DNA of 64,000 nucleotides, taken from Leptidea sinapis. Taxonomy: Eukaryota; Arthropoda; Insecta; Lepidoptera; Pieridae. Positions 23,475 through 35,250 of the stretch are shown here, in pieces. Below the pieces are notes generated by a model. The model was not told where the DNA came from. It made no database searches and worked only from the letters and a program-made list of their open reading frames with translations. Location of the stretch: NCBI RefSeq assembly GCF_905404315.1, contig NC_066291.1:11619501-11683500 (forward strand). The letters run 5' to 3'. A program made the position numbers and the translations under genes. How positions within the stretch are numbered: position 1 is the stretch's first letter; every line of letters begins with the position of its first letter.

Positions 23475-24582
23475 CTAGCTGACCCGACAGACGTTGTTCT
23501 GTATAAATAATAAACAAAATAATGTCTTTTTATAAATTTATCAATAATAGGAAATATTGGTAATAAAAATAATTGCTTTAGATAGTAAATTTTCTCCTGA
23601 AATTATAACAACCACTTCGTCAATGGTGGGTGAATTAAACCTCTTTGTGTGTTCACCGGTAGGTGTTTTGTCAGCTCGAATGACAATATTATGGCTGTTT
23701 GATTTGCACGAACTCGTTGCATTCTAAGACTATGTACTTAATTGTCACTCACTAAAGAACGCAATTCTGGCATAGCAATACGACTTTTTTCTTGATCTGT
23801 CTCTCTCTGGTCATCAGTGTAGTTAGCACGTGAGGTAGCTCTTCGCACGTTTGATATTGACTGCGACGACCTAAGTTAGGTCGTCTTCTCTTCGGCATCG
23901 TTAATTGTTATTACCCAAAGTGAGAAAAGTTCTCGCACACTTAGCAGTAAAGTGTCACTAATACATAAGACCAACCAAATAAATAGTTCTTAAAAAAAAC
24001 TAAAAAACACAGAAAGTCACTATCACAAAGGATAACCGAAGTAAAGAAAGTCCTCGCGTACGTAGAGGTAATCGTCACTCACAAAGATAGATAAAGAGTG
24101 CATCCTTCACTCTTCGTATCGTATCGATCGACATAGATGCTGGATCGACATATTGGTTATCAAATGTCAAATATTATTCTTGCTTTCAGAAATTTAATCT
24201 GTGACAAAACTTATGACTTATCAGTCTACATAAAAATAATCTGATAGATAGTTAACAACTGTAGTTAATCTACCAACTATAGCTAGCTAAAATTAAGTTT
24301 ATTTTTTTACCTCCTGAGAAAGTTAGAAAGATATCAAAATTCTTATTAGTTATTCATTTTAAACTATTCTTTCAATTTGATTTCTGAAGACACATCAAAG
24401 GAAAAACTAAATTCTTGTTTTTGTTTCATTCTGAGCATTTTCATATTTAACCTTTGAAACCTTTGGACTTCCACAAATAATTCAAGACCAAAATAAGCCA
24501 AATCGGTCCAGCCGTTCTCGAGTTTTAGCGAGACTAAGGAAAAGCAAATAGCAATTGATTTTTATACATATATTATATAGAT
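23475..24582 (-). mobile_element. Helitron-like element, about 1.1 kb
   Basis: Read on the minus strand it starts A/TCTATATAATATATG and ends GGGTCAGCTAG/T, with the ACAGA...TCTGT stem about 12 nt before the end. It is the longest of the five copies. Its ends closely match the copies at 19724-20102 and 50478-50853. No helicase frame was found. Confidence 0.7.
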
Positions 24583-25290
24583 AGAAGATATCTTACTTAC
24601 TATCATACTGTTCTGTGATCTTAACCCAAGAACATAACATAATGTGGAGTATTGCTCTATTTATTTAGTGTAATACAATTAGTGTTTGACGTTTGAGTGT
24701 TTTTGTTGCATCAATTTGCATATATTGTAATTGAAATGATTTGTAAATCGAATTGAAAATAAGAAATTGTAATTAATTAAAACCTAATCTGCTTTGAAAA
24801 GCGCAACCTTAGAGTTTCTTGTTCGTTCTTGTCTAAGGAAATCTATATATCCGAATGAGCTGTATAAAAAATTACATATTTCAAATTAAAATTACAAGTT
24901 ACAAGTGTAATGTAATTTACCTATGAAATAAAATATATTTGATTGATTGCTCTCATATCTGGCACACCCCAGTATCAGCTTGAACCATTTGACAGCGTGC
25001 AACGCAGAGATTTTAAAGCATAAATATAAAACGTCGTCCTATGTTAGGGTTACGTTGAAATATTATTATCAGTCCGAAACTCAGTATTTTCCATAGCTCT
25101 GATAAATATTTATAAATCTATTTTTATTCAAAATTATTAGACATAACTAATGGACAATTCTGATGGAGTTGTTTTTGCTGTTGAGAAAAATTTCCTGTGG
25201 AATATTTACTTGAGTTTTGAAAGAAAATGTAACACGGATGTTGTATATAGAATGTAATATATAACAATAAGTTCAAAGTACCTGGCGTTG
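24583..25290. other. Intergenic, nothing recognised
   Basis: AT-rich, no supported feature. Confidence 0.4.
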
Positions 25291-25292
25291 CG

Positions 25293-25672
25293 TAGAGACA
25301 TCACTTCATTGTGAGCCTTCTACAGCACTTATCACGAGGAGTGTATCGAAGAGCTGGTTCAACTGATTCCTGCCACTGTATTCCACCTCCGCACGATACG
25401 CCACAAATAAAGATATCGTCCCCACCATCTGGATGTGTGGCGGTCGTCCACTGTGCGGTTTTTAAGGAGCTTTCTTCCACGTACTACAAAGCTGTGGAAT
25501 GAGCTTCCTTGTGCGGTGTTTCCGGGACGATACCACATGGGTACCTTCAAGAAAAGCGCGTACACCTACCTTAACGGCCGGCAACACACCTGTTATACCA
25601 CTGGTGTTGCAGGAGAATGTGGGCGAAGGTGATCACTTAACATTAGGTGACCCGTACGCTCGTTTGTTCGCT
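25293..25672 (+). mobile_element. LINE family B 3' end, first of a tandem pair
   Basis: Plus frames contain YTPTYLNGRQ-like and STVRFLRSFLPRTTKLWNEL, then AVFPGRYHMGTFKKSAY. It starts gtagagacatcacttcattg and ends cccgtacgctcgtttgtt. Confidence 0.85.
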
Positions 25673-26030
25673 GCTTAGAGACATCGCTTCATTGCGTGTC
25701 TTCTACTGGATTTAATACAGAGAGTACTCCCAAGAGCTGTTTGAGCTTATAAGAGCCACCGCCCGACGCGACACAATCCTGGATTTCATCACCACCATCT
25801 GGATGTGTGGCATTCCTCCACTGTGCAGATTTTAAGGAACTGTCTTTCACGTACAACAAAACTATAGAATGTGCTTCCTTGCACTGTTTCCAGTAAAATA
25901 CCACCATTAAAACACTCACGTACACTTTTCTGAAAGGCCTGTGGCTCTTCTGTGTTCCTCTAGTGTTGCAGGAGAATGTGGGCGGCTATGACCAATTAGC
26001 TCGTTTGTCCTCCTTCTCCGTAAAAAGATG
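25673..26030 (+). mobile_element. LINE family B 3' end, second of a tandem pair
   Basis: Restarts with ttagagacatcgcttcattg, like the copy immediately before it, and runs to ctcgtttgtcctccttctcc. It is more diverged, so the two are not a very recent duplication. Confidence 0.8.
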
Positions 26031-26249
26031 AAAAGATAAATATCTAAGTTATTTTATGCATAGAGTCAGAACTACAAAAAAAGACGTAATACAACAAAAT
26101 AATTAATGGTTTTGTGTGATCCAATTTTGAAACACTACTAATTAATTTACACGAATTATAGATTACTGCATCTATTGTCTAGCAAAACAAACAATTTTTT
26201 CATTTAAAATTATTTTCGTTCGACGTCCGACATAAAAATATACGCAGGA

Positions 26250-26360
26250 CTCTGTCCAACACAGAATGGGATTTTAAAATTGAACGTCAAAAACGTATGC
26301 CACGGAGCTGAGAAGAACTGGCGCAAGAAACTCAGCGGGCTTTTTTTTATTGGTGGTGTT
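26250..26360 (-). repeat. LINE family A tail scrap
   Basis: Contains ttgaacgtcaaaaac and gcgcaagaaactcagcgggc, the 3' tail of family A inverted. Confidence 0.6.
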
Positions 26361-26422
26361 TTGAAAGCGTGATGTAATTTTATTAAGGTGTACTATTTTG
26401 TACAATTAATAATTCTGCTGGT

Positions 26423-26755
26423 TTGATGTTAATTTATGCGAGGCAAATCATTGAAACTTTAATTGATTTGGGTCTGCAGGACGTCTACTTATCACAAGAT
26501 CTGGCAACAGCTAAAGCGGGCTTTTTATGTTTTACCTACATAATTACCGTCGTTTTATTAGTTTACAGAGCGCTCTCCGTGGGCAATGCTACAGAAAGCT
26601 GTAACCGGTTTAACACTCCAATCTTATTTATTGCTCATCCAAGATCATCGGAGGACATTCAAAACATTGATGGAGACAACAATGTTGGAGAAAGTCGAGC
26701 GCAAATAAAAAAAATATCCATCAAGGTTTCGACAATAACGTTTTTATTTGAATAG
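26423..26755 (+). other. 110-codon open frame, unrecognised
   Basis: Contains one hydrophobic stretch (FLCFTYIITVVLLVYRAL) that could cross a membrane, then a polar tail with DIQNIDGDNNVGESRAQ. No domain, splice context or second copy was seen. Length alone is not enough to call a gene in DNA of this kind. Confidence 0.2.
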
Positions 26756-26819
26756 AATGCTATAGTAAGGGGAACCAAAATAATCTGAAATAAAATTTCA
26801 AATATACGTCATACATTTT

Positions 26820-27010
26820 ACCAGTGGGAGGCTCCTTTGCTCAGGATGCCGGCTAAATTATGGGTACCACAACGGCGCCTATTTCTACCGTGAAGCAGTA
26901 ATGTGTAAGCAATACTGTGTTTCGGTCTGAAGGGCACCGTCGCTAGTGAAATTACTGGGCAAATGAGACTTTAAATCTTATGTCTCAAGGTCTGAGTAGA
27001 CTCCAGTTTT
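26820..27010 (+). repeat. Interspersed repeat R
   Basis: Has ccagtgggaggctcctttgc, gtaccacaacggcgcc and gtgtttcggtctgaagggc in order. It is the inverse orientation of the copy at 46935-47245. Confidence 0.7.
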
Positions 27011-27554
27011 GGAAGACCTGTGCCACATAGATAATTTAGAATTGTTTTTTTTTCTTTTTGCTTTTGTATTAAAGATTAAGCTAATATTTGTTTTCACTAA
27101 CTTATTTTGTTTGAATGCGTGGTAAAGATTTACTTCCGAAATAACTTCATTTTCAGTTCATTTTAAATAGTTTTGAATAAATCCTATATCAATAAATATT
27201 ATGTAAGTTTAATCAAAAACCTCAAATTCAGCGACTCGCCTTGCATAATCTTCTTATATTCTTCAAATAAAAATTCAGCTTTCGATAAAATTTAAATAAT
27301 AACTATAGGAAGAGATTGTTGTTTTCATGGATAACATCTTATAGTTCAACAAATTCCGCATTAGTTCTCAACAAGAGCGATGATCTCACTTATCGGTAAT
27401 TCCACAAATAAAATGGTTATTACCAAAATAATGTAAATTCAATAACCACATCCAATAGGTCCTTGCTTATTTATTTCTTCTTCATTTTACTTTAGTCGAA
27501 TTGACAACCTACAAGAATATTATTGTGGACTTCTAGGTAAATTCGTACTTCTAG

Positions 27555-28140
27555 GAAATCAGGTTGGGTGAGGGCAGAGCAGGACCGATCGTCGTGGAGA
27601 TCTTTGGTGGAGACGTTGAAGTGGAGTAATCAAAATGTATACATTTTTGGAACGAGTTTTTGATCACAGCGTGACTTGGCAACAGATCAAAGGACACATT
27701 GGTTCGTTAGGTAAGATGCAGCAGATGAACTTGCAAAGCGGACTCAGGTAGTTGGCCTAACCGACCTCTCAACCACCACAATCATGGCTACAATCTCTTA
27801 CAAATAACCTTCATAGTGCTCAATGGGCAAATCTTTATAAGGTGCAGACAATAAAAAGAAGGCAAATAGGTCGCTCAGACTGCCACGTCAACTAGTCAGC
27901 TTAAACAAACATGACTTGCAAATTATGATAGGCAGACTAACTCCATAAGGTCCTCTTCACAATTGTCGTAACGGACAGCCCCGGTCAAAGACGAAACAGC
28001 CGCTCATGTGGCCAATCATTGATAGGAGTGTCTCTTAAGCTGGTAAAAATCCTCTAAAATATAAGGTCGCCCCGAGAAGCTATGGAAGTTTAATCTTCTG
28101 GAAGAAGTTGGGCTGGTTCGAAGTAACTAGTCAACCCTGC
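27555..28140 (+). mobile_element. LINE relic with RNase H and zinc-finger-like C-terminus
   Basis: Broken plus frames give TWQQIKGHIGSLGK (end of an RNase H domain, WVPGHxGxxGNE-like), then SLNKHDLQIMIGRLT and a Cys/His-poor remnant of the usual C-terminal region. Many stops are present. It is preceded by an RTE-like scrap (gtggagatctttggtgga), so two relics abut at about 27625. Confidence 0.6.
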
Positions 28141-28760
28141 ACATAAAATTGACCCAATGAAAAAGTTTAATTGCGGAATTGCCCTTGTACCATACCGTAC
28201 CATAGATACATATAATGCGTAAGCTATTGTATTTTTTTACTGGGGATATTTACTGACCAAGACTGTCTTGCAATTCCAAGCCGGCGGGTATGTAACCCGC
28301 AACCTGTTGCCCGATAGAAAGACAATCTATACTAAAGACCATTTTGCTTATTTTTTCGATTATTTTTTCAGTGTCTGAGTAAAACATACAAATTACTACT
28401 GGGAATACCACTCAGAATTTCGGGCTATAAATTATTGTATTGTTATCGGCCCTCGATAAATGTTTAAAAAGTTTAAATTCAATCCGACATTTCAAAACCG
28501 TTTGATATTTGGTCAAGCAAATATGTAAAAGGGTGTAAAATTAAAATTTTAACAAGATTATGTGTCGCTCTTATTTTGTTTACAATAATGGACGTCTCGA
28601 GAGAATTTGTTGTGCTATTTTTATAAGCGAAGATAACCTTTAAATTAATTGGCCTTTAATCCAAAAATATTACAAAAGTTTATATGCTGCTTTTGGAGAA
28701 TTTGGTCCTGCGTCAGCAATAACGTAACGTTTTTGTAAAATCTAACAGCAATAACAATAA
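28141..28760. other. Intergenic, nothing recognised
   Basis: A few short repeat scraps only. Confidence 0.35.
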
Positions 28761-28764
28761 CTTT

Positions 28765-29010
28765 TTTTATGGAATAGGAGGACAAGAGAGCGTACGGGTC
28801 ACCTGTTGTTAAGTGATCACCGCCGCCCACAATCTCTTGCAACACCAGAGGAATCACAGGAGCGTTGCCAGTCTTTAAGGAAGGTGTACGCGCTTTTTTT
28901 TAAGGTACCCATGTCGTATCATCCCGGAATCACCGCACAAGGAAGTTCATTCCACAGCTTAGTAGTACGTGGAAGAAAGCTCCTTGAAAACCGCACAGAA
29001 AACTTATGAA
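28765..29010 (-). mobile_element. LINE family B 3' end, 5'-truncated
   Basis: Family B C-terminal coding on the minus strand, closing with the 3' end ttttatggaataggagg on the plus strand (28768-28783). It is truncated at gaaaaccgcac, shortly before a complete copy would continue. Confidence 0.85.
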
Positions 29011-29750
29011 AATTTCTTCAAGCTAAACATAATCTACATTCTGCTTTAAAGTTGAGTGACAAGAAATGAGTTGTTTTTGGATCCCTAATTCTCAATGTAG
29101 ATATTTCCGGAGAGCAAAACTCCCGTCATTTAGATTCGTTCAAATTGCAAATGTTTGAAGAAAAAAAAATAGTACAAAAAAGTAAAAATAAGAAGTAGAA
29201 AATAGTGAGAATGTTTATTACACAATGATTATGATATTTTTTTTAATGTTTTGAAAACTTGTTCTTGACAATGAATAAGGAGAATATTATGAAAATCTGT
29301 AATTATCTATGTTTTATATTTTTTATATCACTTAACTACTCTTGGAACAGCCTTCGATTATCATTTTTTTTTCATTTTAATAATATAGATCGGTATATTC
29401 ATTCAATATACGATAGTTCATTTGTAATTATACAGTTATTAGTACTTTTTATGAAATATTTGATGCTCAAAACGCTTTTAACTATGAACACGTATTGCCG
29501 TCGCCGTTGAGTTTGTTCTTCTCACGAACTCTACTTTTTCCGAACATAATATTATGGTAGATTCAGTAGTTTAAAAGAAATATTTATAGTGACGATTCAA
29601 AAGCGCTTAGTTTTAGCCTAGGTGATTTAATAAAGTTTATTTGACTTTGACTTTATAAATTTATTACATAAATTTATTTATGTATTAAATATTTATACGT
29701 GTATATAAAAGTATTTGTAAGAAATCTTAGTAGTTGTTATTATAAGATGA
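29011..29750. other. Intergenic with a LINE/SINE-like tail
   Basis: At 29510-29660 the block ctctactttttccgaacat ... aataaagtttatttgactt resembles interspersed repeat tails at 12920-13060 and 47960-48060 (inverted). Confidence 0.4.
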
Positions 29751-29754
29751 GATA

Positions 29755-30410
29755 ATGACTAATTTTAATGTTTTTAGTAAAATTTTTGAAAAACTTTTGC
29801 TTCAACAGCTACAAATGCTTTTATGTAAATTAATGAACAAAAATCAGTTTGGTTTCACTAGGGGCTTATCAACAATTAATGTGGGTACTAGACTCATTGA
29901 GCACATCTTTGACGCCTGGGTCAGAGGATGCATTGGGCATTTTTCGTGATTTATCCAAAGCATTTGACTGCGTCCACCATGAAATTTTACTCCTAAAACT
30001 AAAACATTATGGAGTGAAAAATAGAGCCCTAAATCTGTTAAAATCATATTTAAGCGAAAGAGTTCAGATAGTCGATGTAAATAGCAAACGGTCTTCGGGT
30101 AAACCTGTGGAAATAGGTGTTCCACAGGGTTCTATTATTTATTATTTTAGTTATATATCTCGGTCCTTTCTTGTTTCTTATATATATTAACGATCTACCG
30201 TTTGTGGTAGATGATAGCCACGAGATTGTATTGTTTGCTGATGACACTTCACTTATTTTTAAAGTGAAGCGACGTGCGGATATTGATGACGAGGTAAACA
30301 ATGCACTCTCAAAGATAGTGCGTTGGTTTGAGACGAATAATCTGCACTTAAACAGTAAAAAAACAAAGTGTTTACGGTTCATTACACCAAACACAGATCT
30401 TTCTCAGAGC
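29755..30410 (+). pseudogene. LINE family A reverse transcriptase, broken
   Basis: Jockey-like RT blocks appear in order over three plus frames: KNQFGFTRGLST, FRDLSKAFDCVHHEIL, KPVEIGVPQGSI, LIYINDLPFVVDD, IVLFADDTSLIF and WFETNNLHLNSKKTKC. A frameshift lies near 29930. About 20 bp of AT-rich sequence is inserted between GVPQGS and LGPFLF near 30135-30160. The endonuclease and 3' end are missing, and at 30411 the sequence switches to another repeat. It is a dead copy. Confidence 0.85.
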
Positions 30411-30411
30411 G

Positions 30412-30510
30412 CCATTTGTTTCCGAAGCGGTAGTAGTATCTAGTAGTATAAGAAATGACATCAATAAGAATTCTAAAGGATTCAATTTTGAGAAAATAAA
30501 TGCCTTTTAT
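30412..30510 (+). repeat. Repeat joined to the RT relic, inverted copy at 32840-32938
   Basis: Reads cgccatttgtttccgaagcg ... gagaaaataaatgcctttta and matches the reverse complement of 32840-32938 over nearly 100 bp with few differences. Confidence 0.8.
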
Positions 30511-31535
30511 GCATTTATGCCTTTTAATGATGCTTTATCAATTTCCATTTGATCCGATCTCTTGTAATTTTTGTGTTGAATTCTTTAACTTTTTCTCTAT
30601 ATATCATATCATCTCCATTAGGTTTCTACTTGATACAGTCATTCATCATCATGTTTCGATGCTTGTTCGTTGCTTTATTTTTCCTTTTCCCATTTCCCTA
30701 TTAAAATGTGGAAGATATAAGGCTACAATTTTGCCTTGATTTTGTTGTTTTGGGTAAAGTTTCTAACGTTGTCTTGTAGTAGTAACCCTCAATTCCTCTT
30801 TGACAATTTGTAATATTTTTGTTTCTGTCGGTCAGTGATGAGCCTATGTCTCGCAGGCGTAATGAGGCATGGCATCAAATCCAAATAAATGATGTAACCT
30901 TTCGAAATAATTAATATGAAATATTATATCACTACGCGTTTAATATATTGTTTTCATTTATATTTTATTTAAATTTGTATCACCTATCATCTCGTTAATT
31001 ACATAATATGATACAAAATAAATAATAGTTTTAACTGACTTAGATTTTGCCGTAGACTCTATTTGTTCTGCTCCTTTTCATATCGGATATAAAAGTATTA
31101 AATTTTTTTGTAGAACAACATTGTCCTTTGCTCATAATACAATTATACTTACATAGTGAACGTTAATCACGTAGCTCTACGACAAGTTATAGAATATAGT
31201 TGTTACTCGTGAGCTCAGAGCGGATCCATCTAACGGATCTCCGGGTCGTAATGATGCTTCTTCTGAGTAAAAAATAAGCTTAGTGTTAACTAATAAACCA
31301 AAATAAACAGATATACCATCTGGATGTGTGGCGATCTTCTATAGAGCGTGATTAAACTTTTGATTATTTATTATATTTGGTACACACATCATTATTACCA
31401 CAAATACATGAAAAAGAAATAACTAACATTTCGACGGTCTTGTTGGACGTGGACCGTTAATCAGGAAACATGGAGAAAGGGACTTTCATCTCTTTTATCT
31501 TGGCAACAAATTAAATATTATAGATAAAACATTTA
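30511..31535. other. Intergenic, nothing recognised
   Basis: Only a 30-bp scrap of LINE B (accatctggatgtgtggcga, near 31315) was seen. Confidence 0.4.
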
Positions 31536-31537
31536 CA

Positions 31538-31871
31538 TCTTAATATAATATATTATATATTTCTTTTGTGCGTCTGTTGTAACTGAACTCCTCCTAAACG
31601 GCTGGATCGATTTTAATGAAACTTTCTGTGTGTCTTCTGGTGGATTCGAGAATGGTTTAGATTCACAATTGAACTACCTCCTAAACGGCTGGACCGATTT
31701 TGATGATTTTTTGTGTGTTCCAGTGAATTTGAGATTGGTTTAGATTCTCAATTCCGTCCATATAAAATAATTCTCCTGCTCATGTGTATGTTAGTGATCT
31801 CCTTCAAACGACTGGACCGATTTTTCAAATTTAAGAAGTACGTACAAGACAACGTCTGTCGGGTCCACTAG
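31538..31871 (+). mobile_element. Helitron-like non-autonomous element
   Basis: Begins A/TCTTAATATAATATATTA and ends gggtccactag/T, with an AGAC...GTCT stem just before the end. Its interior has diverged repeats of ctcctaaacggctggaccga. Confidence 0.65.
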
Positions 31872-32217
31872 TTTTCTTATAAAACTTCTGTCCGCGACTT
31901 TGTTGCCGCGCCATTCGGCTACATTACGTTAATTAAAGTATAACGTCACCAGATCGGTAACGGATCTATATCAGGTCTTATTGAGCTCCAGCCTAGCGAC
32001 TTGTAACATATTAAGGGCTCTCAGTTCGACATTATCAAGAAAAAAAAATAGTTAGAAAAAAACTAAAAAAACACGCTTTTAGAGAAAACAAAACTAAAAT
32101 GTGAAAATAATTTCTAATGAGTATAAACTACAGCGTGGGGGTGCTTGATGTCACTTTGCTACAAATGTTTTATTCACAAATAATGGTAAAGGTTAGAGTA
32201 TTGCTGAAGATGTCTTA

Positions 32218-32408
32218 CGGCCGTTTTCAATAACGTATCTCTAGTTACGGATACCGTGGTTGTCACCGTTTAATGACAAGACCTTATCTATCAATAGTTA
32301 TGTCCAATATAGTAGTCCAATGCTTAATGTAAATAGGTTATTGAAAGGATAGATTTGTCTACCTCTAGTAAGTTAAAATACGGATAGATAGGTTATTGAA
32401 TACGACCG
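32218..32408. mobile_element. MITE with cggccgttttcaataac ends
   Basis: Left cggccgttttcaataacg and right ggttattgaatacgaccg are inverted complements with two differences. TTA flanks both sides (32215-32217 and 32409-32411). It is about 191 bp, non-coding. Confidence 0.75.
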
Positions 32409-32411
32409 TTA

Positions 32412-32838
32412 AAAAACACTCAACGCTTTTTTTTTACGATAAAATACATTTTTTTGTGACGTTTTGGTTGTTTATGCTTATTACAAATTATTTTCTACTT
32501 TATTGTTTAATTATCTTTAAAAGCGTGTTTTTTGTTTTTTTCTAAGTATAGATTATTTTTAATTTTTTCATGTTAAAGATATTGAGTATTAAGTGATTGT
32601 AACGAATTACCACATGTCACAGTCGCCGTCATGGCACAAGACCATGAACTACCGGGTATCGGACATAGAAAAATTGCTCATCCTGAAGATCCCGATAAGA
32701 AAAATGGGACAGATTATAAAAGTGAAACAGACTGCTTATATTGTCATCGGTCCTTGATTAGGGTGCAAAGTTTTAATTCAATTTTAAAATGGGTGAAGAT
32801 GGCTTTCATAGATTCCGTTACATAGATCATACATAAAA
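32412..32838. other. Intergenic, nothing recognised
   Basis: A 64-codon frame at 32631-32825 (contains CLYCHRSL) has no second copy or splice context; not called. Confidence 0.35.
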
Positions 32839-32839
32839 G

Positions 32840-33055
32840 GCATTTATTTTCTCAAAATTGATTCTTTTAGAATTCTTTTTGATGTCATTTCTAATATACT
32901 AGATACTACTACCGCTTCGGAAATAAATGGCGTTCCGATCCGCTCTTGCGCCCATTCTTCTCAGGTCTGAGGCAGTCTCTTTTGAATGGGTGGTAGTTCT
33001 TGACGTTCAATAAGTGATTTTAAATCCTATTTTGAATAAATTTGAATAGAGAAGA
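32840..33055. mobile_element. Inverted partner of 30412-30510, joined to a LINE A tail
   Basis: The first 100 bp are the reverse complement of 30412-30510. From about 32942 the sequence runs tcttgcgcccattcttctca ... gattttaaatcctattttga, the 3' tail of LINE family A in plus orientation. Confidence 0.75.
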
Positions 33056-34925
33056 AGAGGCGGCTCTCTCCCAGCATTCTTTTTTGATCTCTTTTTAATA
33101 AATATATGAAGCTAATAAACGCTTGTTAAAATTAATAACAACACGCCATGGGGTGGAGGTACTTAGTACATAATATTTAAAACAACTTTAAGTCACAACG
33201 ACAATTAATTGATTAATTAGACAGGCCCTTATGAAGTATCCCAGTAACTAACAGTCCGCCCTGAACCAGACGTTCCAAAATAAAGAAAAATTATAGAATT
33301 CTATAATTATGTATCATATCAGTCTTTCCTGAAGTTATCGCACGCAAACAGGTGTTAGGAAATCAAGCACGTGATGTGTGATACCTTGAGTATCACATGA
33401 TGAACCGGCTAATATATTTTACTGACCTTTGTTATAGCCTCAATAGGAACTATTGCCGACCACGGCCTATGACAGCGCGCGGCAGATTTATGAAGTGCTG
33501 AGACATGTCAACCTAGGTAGTTTTAAAAGTACTCGGTCAGATAGAGGGATATACTGAAAATAGGCTAGATTCAGATTCTCATCAAATATTTTTTTAAGGT
33601 AGTTTTATTTGATCGATTACATCGTTATACCAGTGGGAGGCTCCTTTTCACAGGATGCCAGCTAGATTATGGATACCACAACGGCGCCTTTTTCTGCCAT
33701 GAAGTAGTAATGTGTAAGCATTATTGTGTTTTATTTATATTTGATTATCCCAGAAGTTATTGCACTGTAAAAATGCTAAAAATAAAATATGTATTTTCGA
33801 TCTTATTTATATCATATCTTCCGTAGGTAATAATTATGCCTACTTATTAGTGATTCTAGAATATATTCGCAACGTTGGTTATTCGTGTGACAAACTTTAT
33901 ATCAAAGTTCATTTGTGTAATTTTAATGGTTTACAGGGTAACAGGATCACATCATTACAACTGTATATTTTACCTGATTACGAATACATATCGACATATT
34001 CATAGAGATATCTGACAGTGTATTCTCTAGGCACTGAAGTTGGTAGTGACGCAGTATATCATGCCTTCATTCTTTTACGTTTCCGATACTGCTCCACTCG
34101 GTAATGTGTTTTTTTAGTTACCTACGTCGCCCATTAGTAGAACAGGCAAAGGGTTCAAGCCGATACAGCCATGTCTTCGGCACCTAGATTAACCCAAAAT
34201 AATTTCAGCCTATTCGTCATAATAAGGAGCATATAGTTTAGGTTATATTATGGCCTTATCGTGTTTGTCGCTCATACAGCCATTAAGATGATTATCCAGC
34301 CTTAGCCTAATTGAATGTCGTGATCTTGGCACCTGTCATAATAATGATATCTGAGCTTCTGATATTATTTCAAGTTTGATTTTGAATCACTTACGTTTTA
34401 CAGAGGCCAATATGGCAATTTCAACAAGGTAAAGCACGATTCATGTAGGTATATATATATTATTTTTGTGACTTTAATATGGATTTACAACGAGTGTTTA
34501 TTAAACACTATATTAAGATAATAAAGGATTGAGTTCTCGTGAATGTTATGTATTGTTGTTGTTTATGTTGAATTATGTGTATCAAATAGACTTGTTTACG
34601 TTGTGAAGATTTTGTTCATTAACATAGACTATAGATAGATATGAGTTAAGACTCATACGTTTTCAAAACCACAAAGTTTTTGAAACCCACAAGTATGGGT
34701 TGGTTGAAAAAATTTGCAGCTAAAGCTCATTTTACTAATACTTAGAACTATAGTTCTAAGTATGGGAAACCCCCAAAATTTATTGTTTATATTCTATTTT
34801 TGTGTGAAAATATTAGTGCGGTTCACAGAATACATCTACTTACCAAGTTTCAACAATACCTATTGTTTTTATAATTTTGGAAAAAAGTGGATGTGACATA
34901 CACGGACAAGACAGACAGGACGAAT
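33056..34925. other. Intergenic with a repeat R scrap
   Basis: At 33630-33735 a piece of repeat R (ccagtgggaggctccttttc) is present. The remainder holds nothing I can support. Confidence 0.4.
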
Positions 34926-34930
34926 CATTA

Positions 34931-34966
34931 AGGGTTCCGTTTTTTGCCATTTGGCTACGGAACCCT
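34931..34966. repeat. Perfect 10-bp hairpin agggttccgt/acggaaccct
   Basis: Ten bases at 34931-34940 pair exactly with 34957-34966 across a 16-nt loop. The word (gggttccgt...) recurs as part of an interspersed element. At 35255-35345 and 41448-41550 another shared block (tgtccgcctgtctaggtaca) is found. Confidence 0.7.
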
Positions 34967-34989
34967 AAAAACACCTGCCTGCAGAATCG

Positions 34990-35250
34990 AGCGGTGGGAT
35001 CTTGGAATATAATGCCTACTACTCGGCTTAGTCGAGTTAGTAAGTCTTTTGTGGGGTGTTGTATCTAGGTATATGCGTTTACAACAACATCCCAGTAGAT
35101 GTTCAAAACAAAAGTATTACGATATTCAAAAGAATTGTTAATTAACGTTTGTGTAGTAAAGGTTACTATAACATAAATGACTTAATGATACCACAGATTG
35201 GGAATGGAGCGACTGGCCTCAGGCTCTTAAATAACAATTTTAATTGAATT
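34990..35250 (+). mobile_element. LINE family A 3' end, 5'-truncated
   Basis: Contains atgcctactactcggctta (frame MPTTRLSRVSKSFVG), caaaagaattgttaa and accacagattgggaatggag, as in the copies at 36780 and 46634. Confidence 0.8.
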
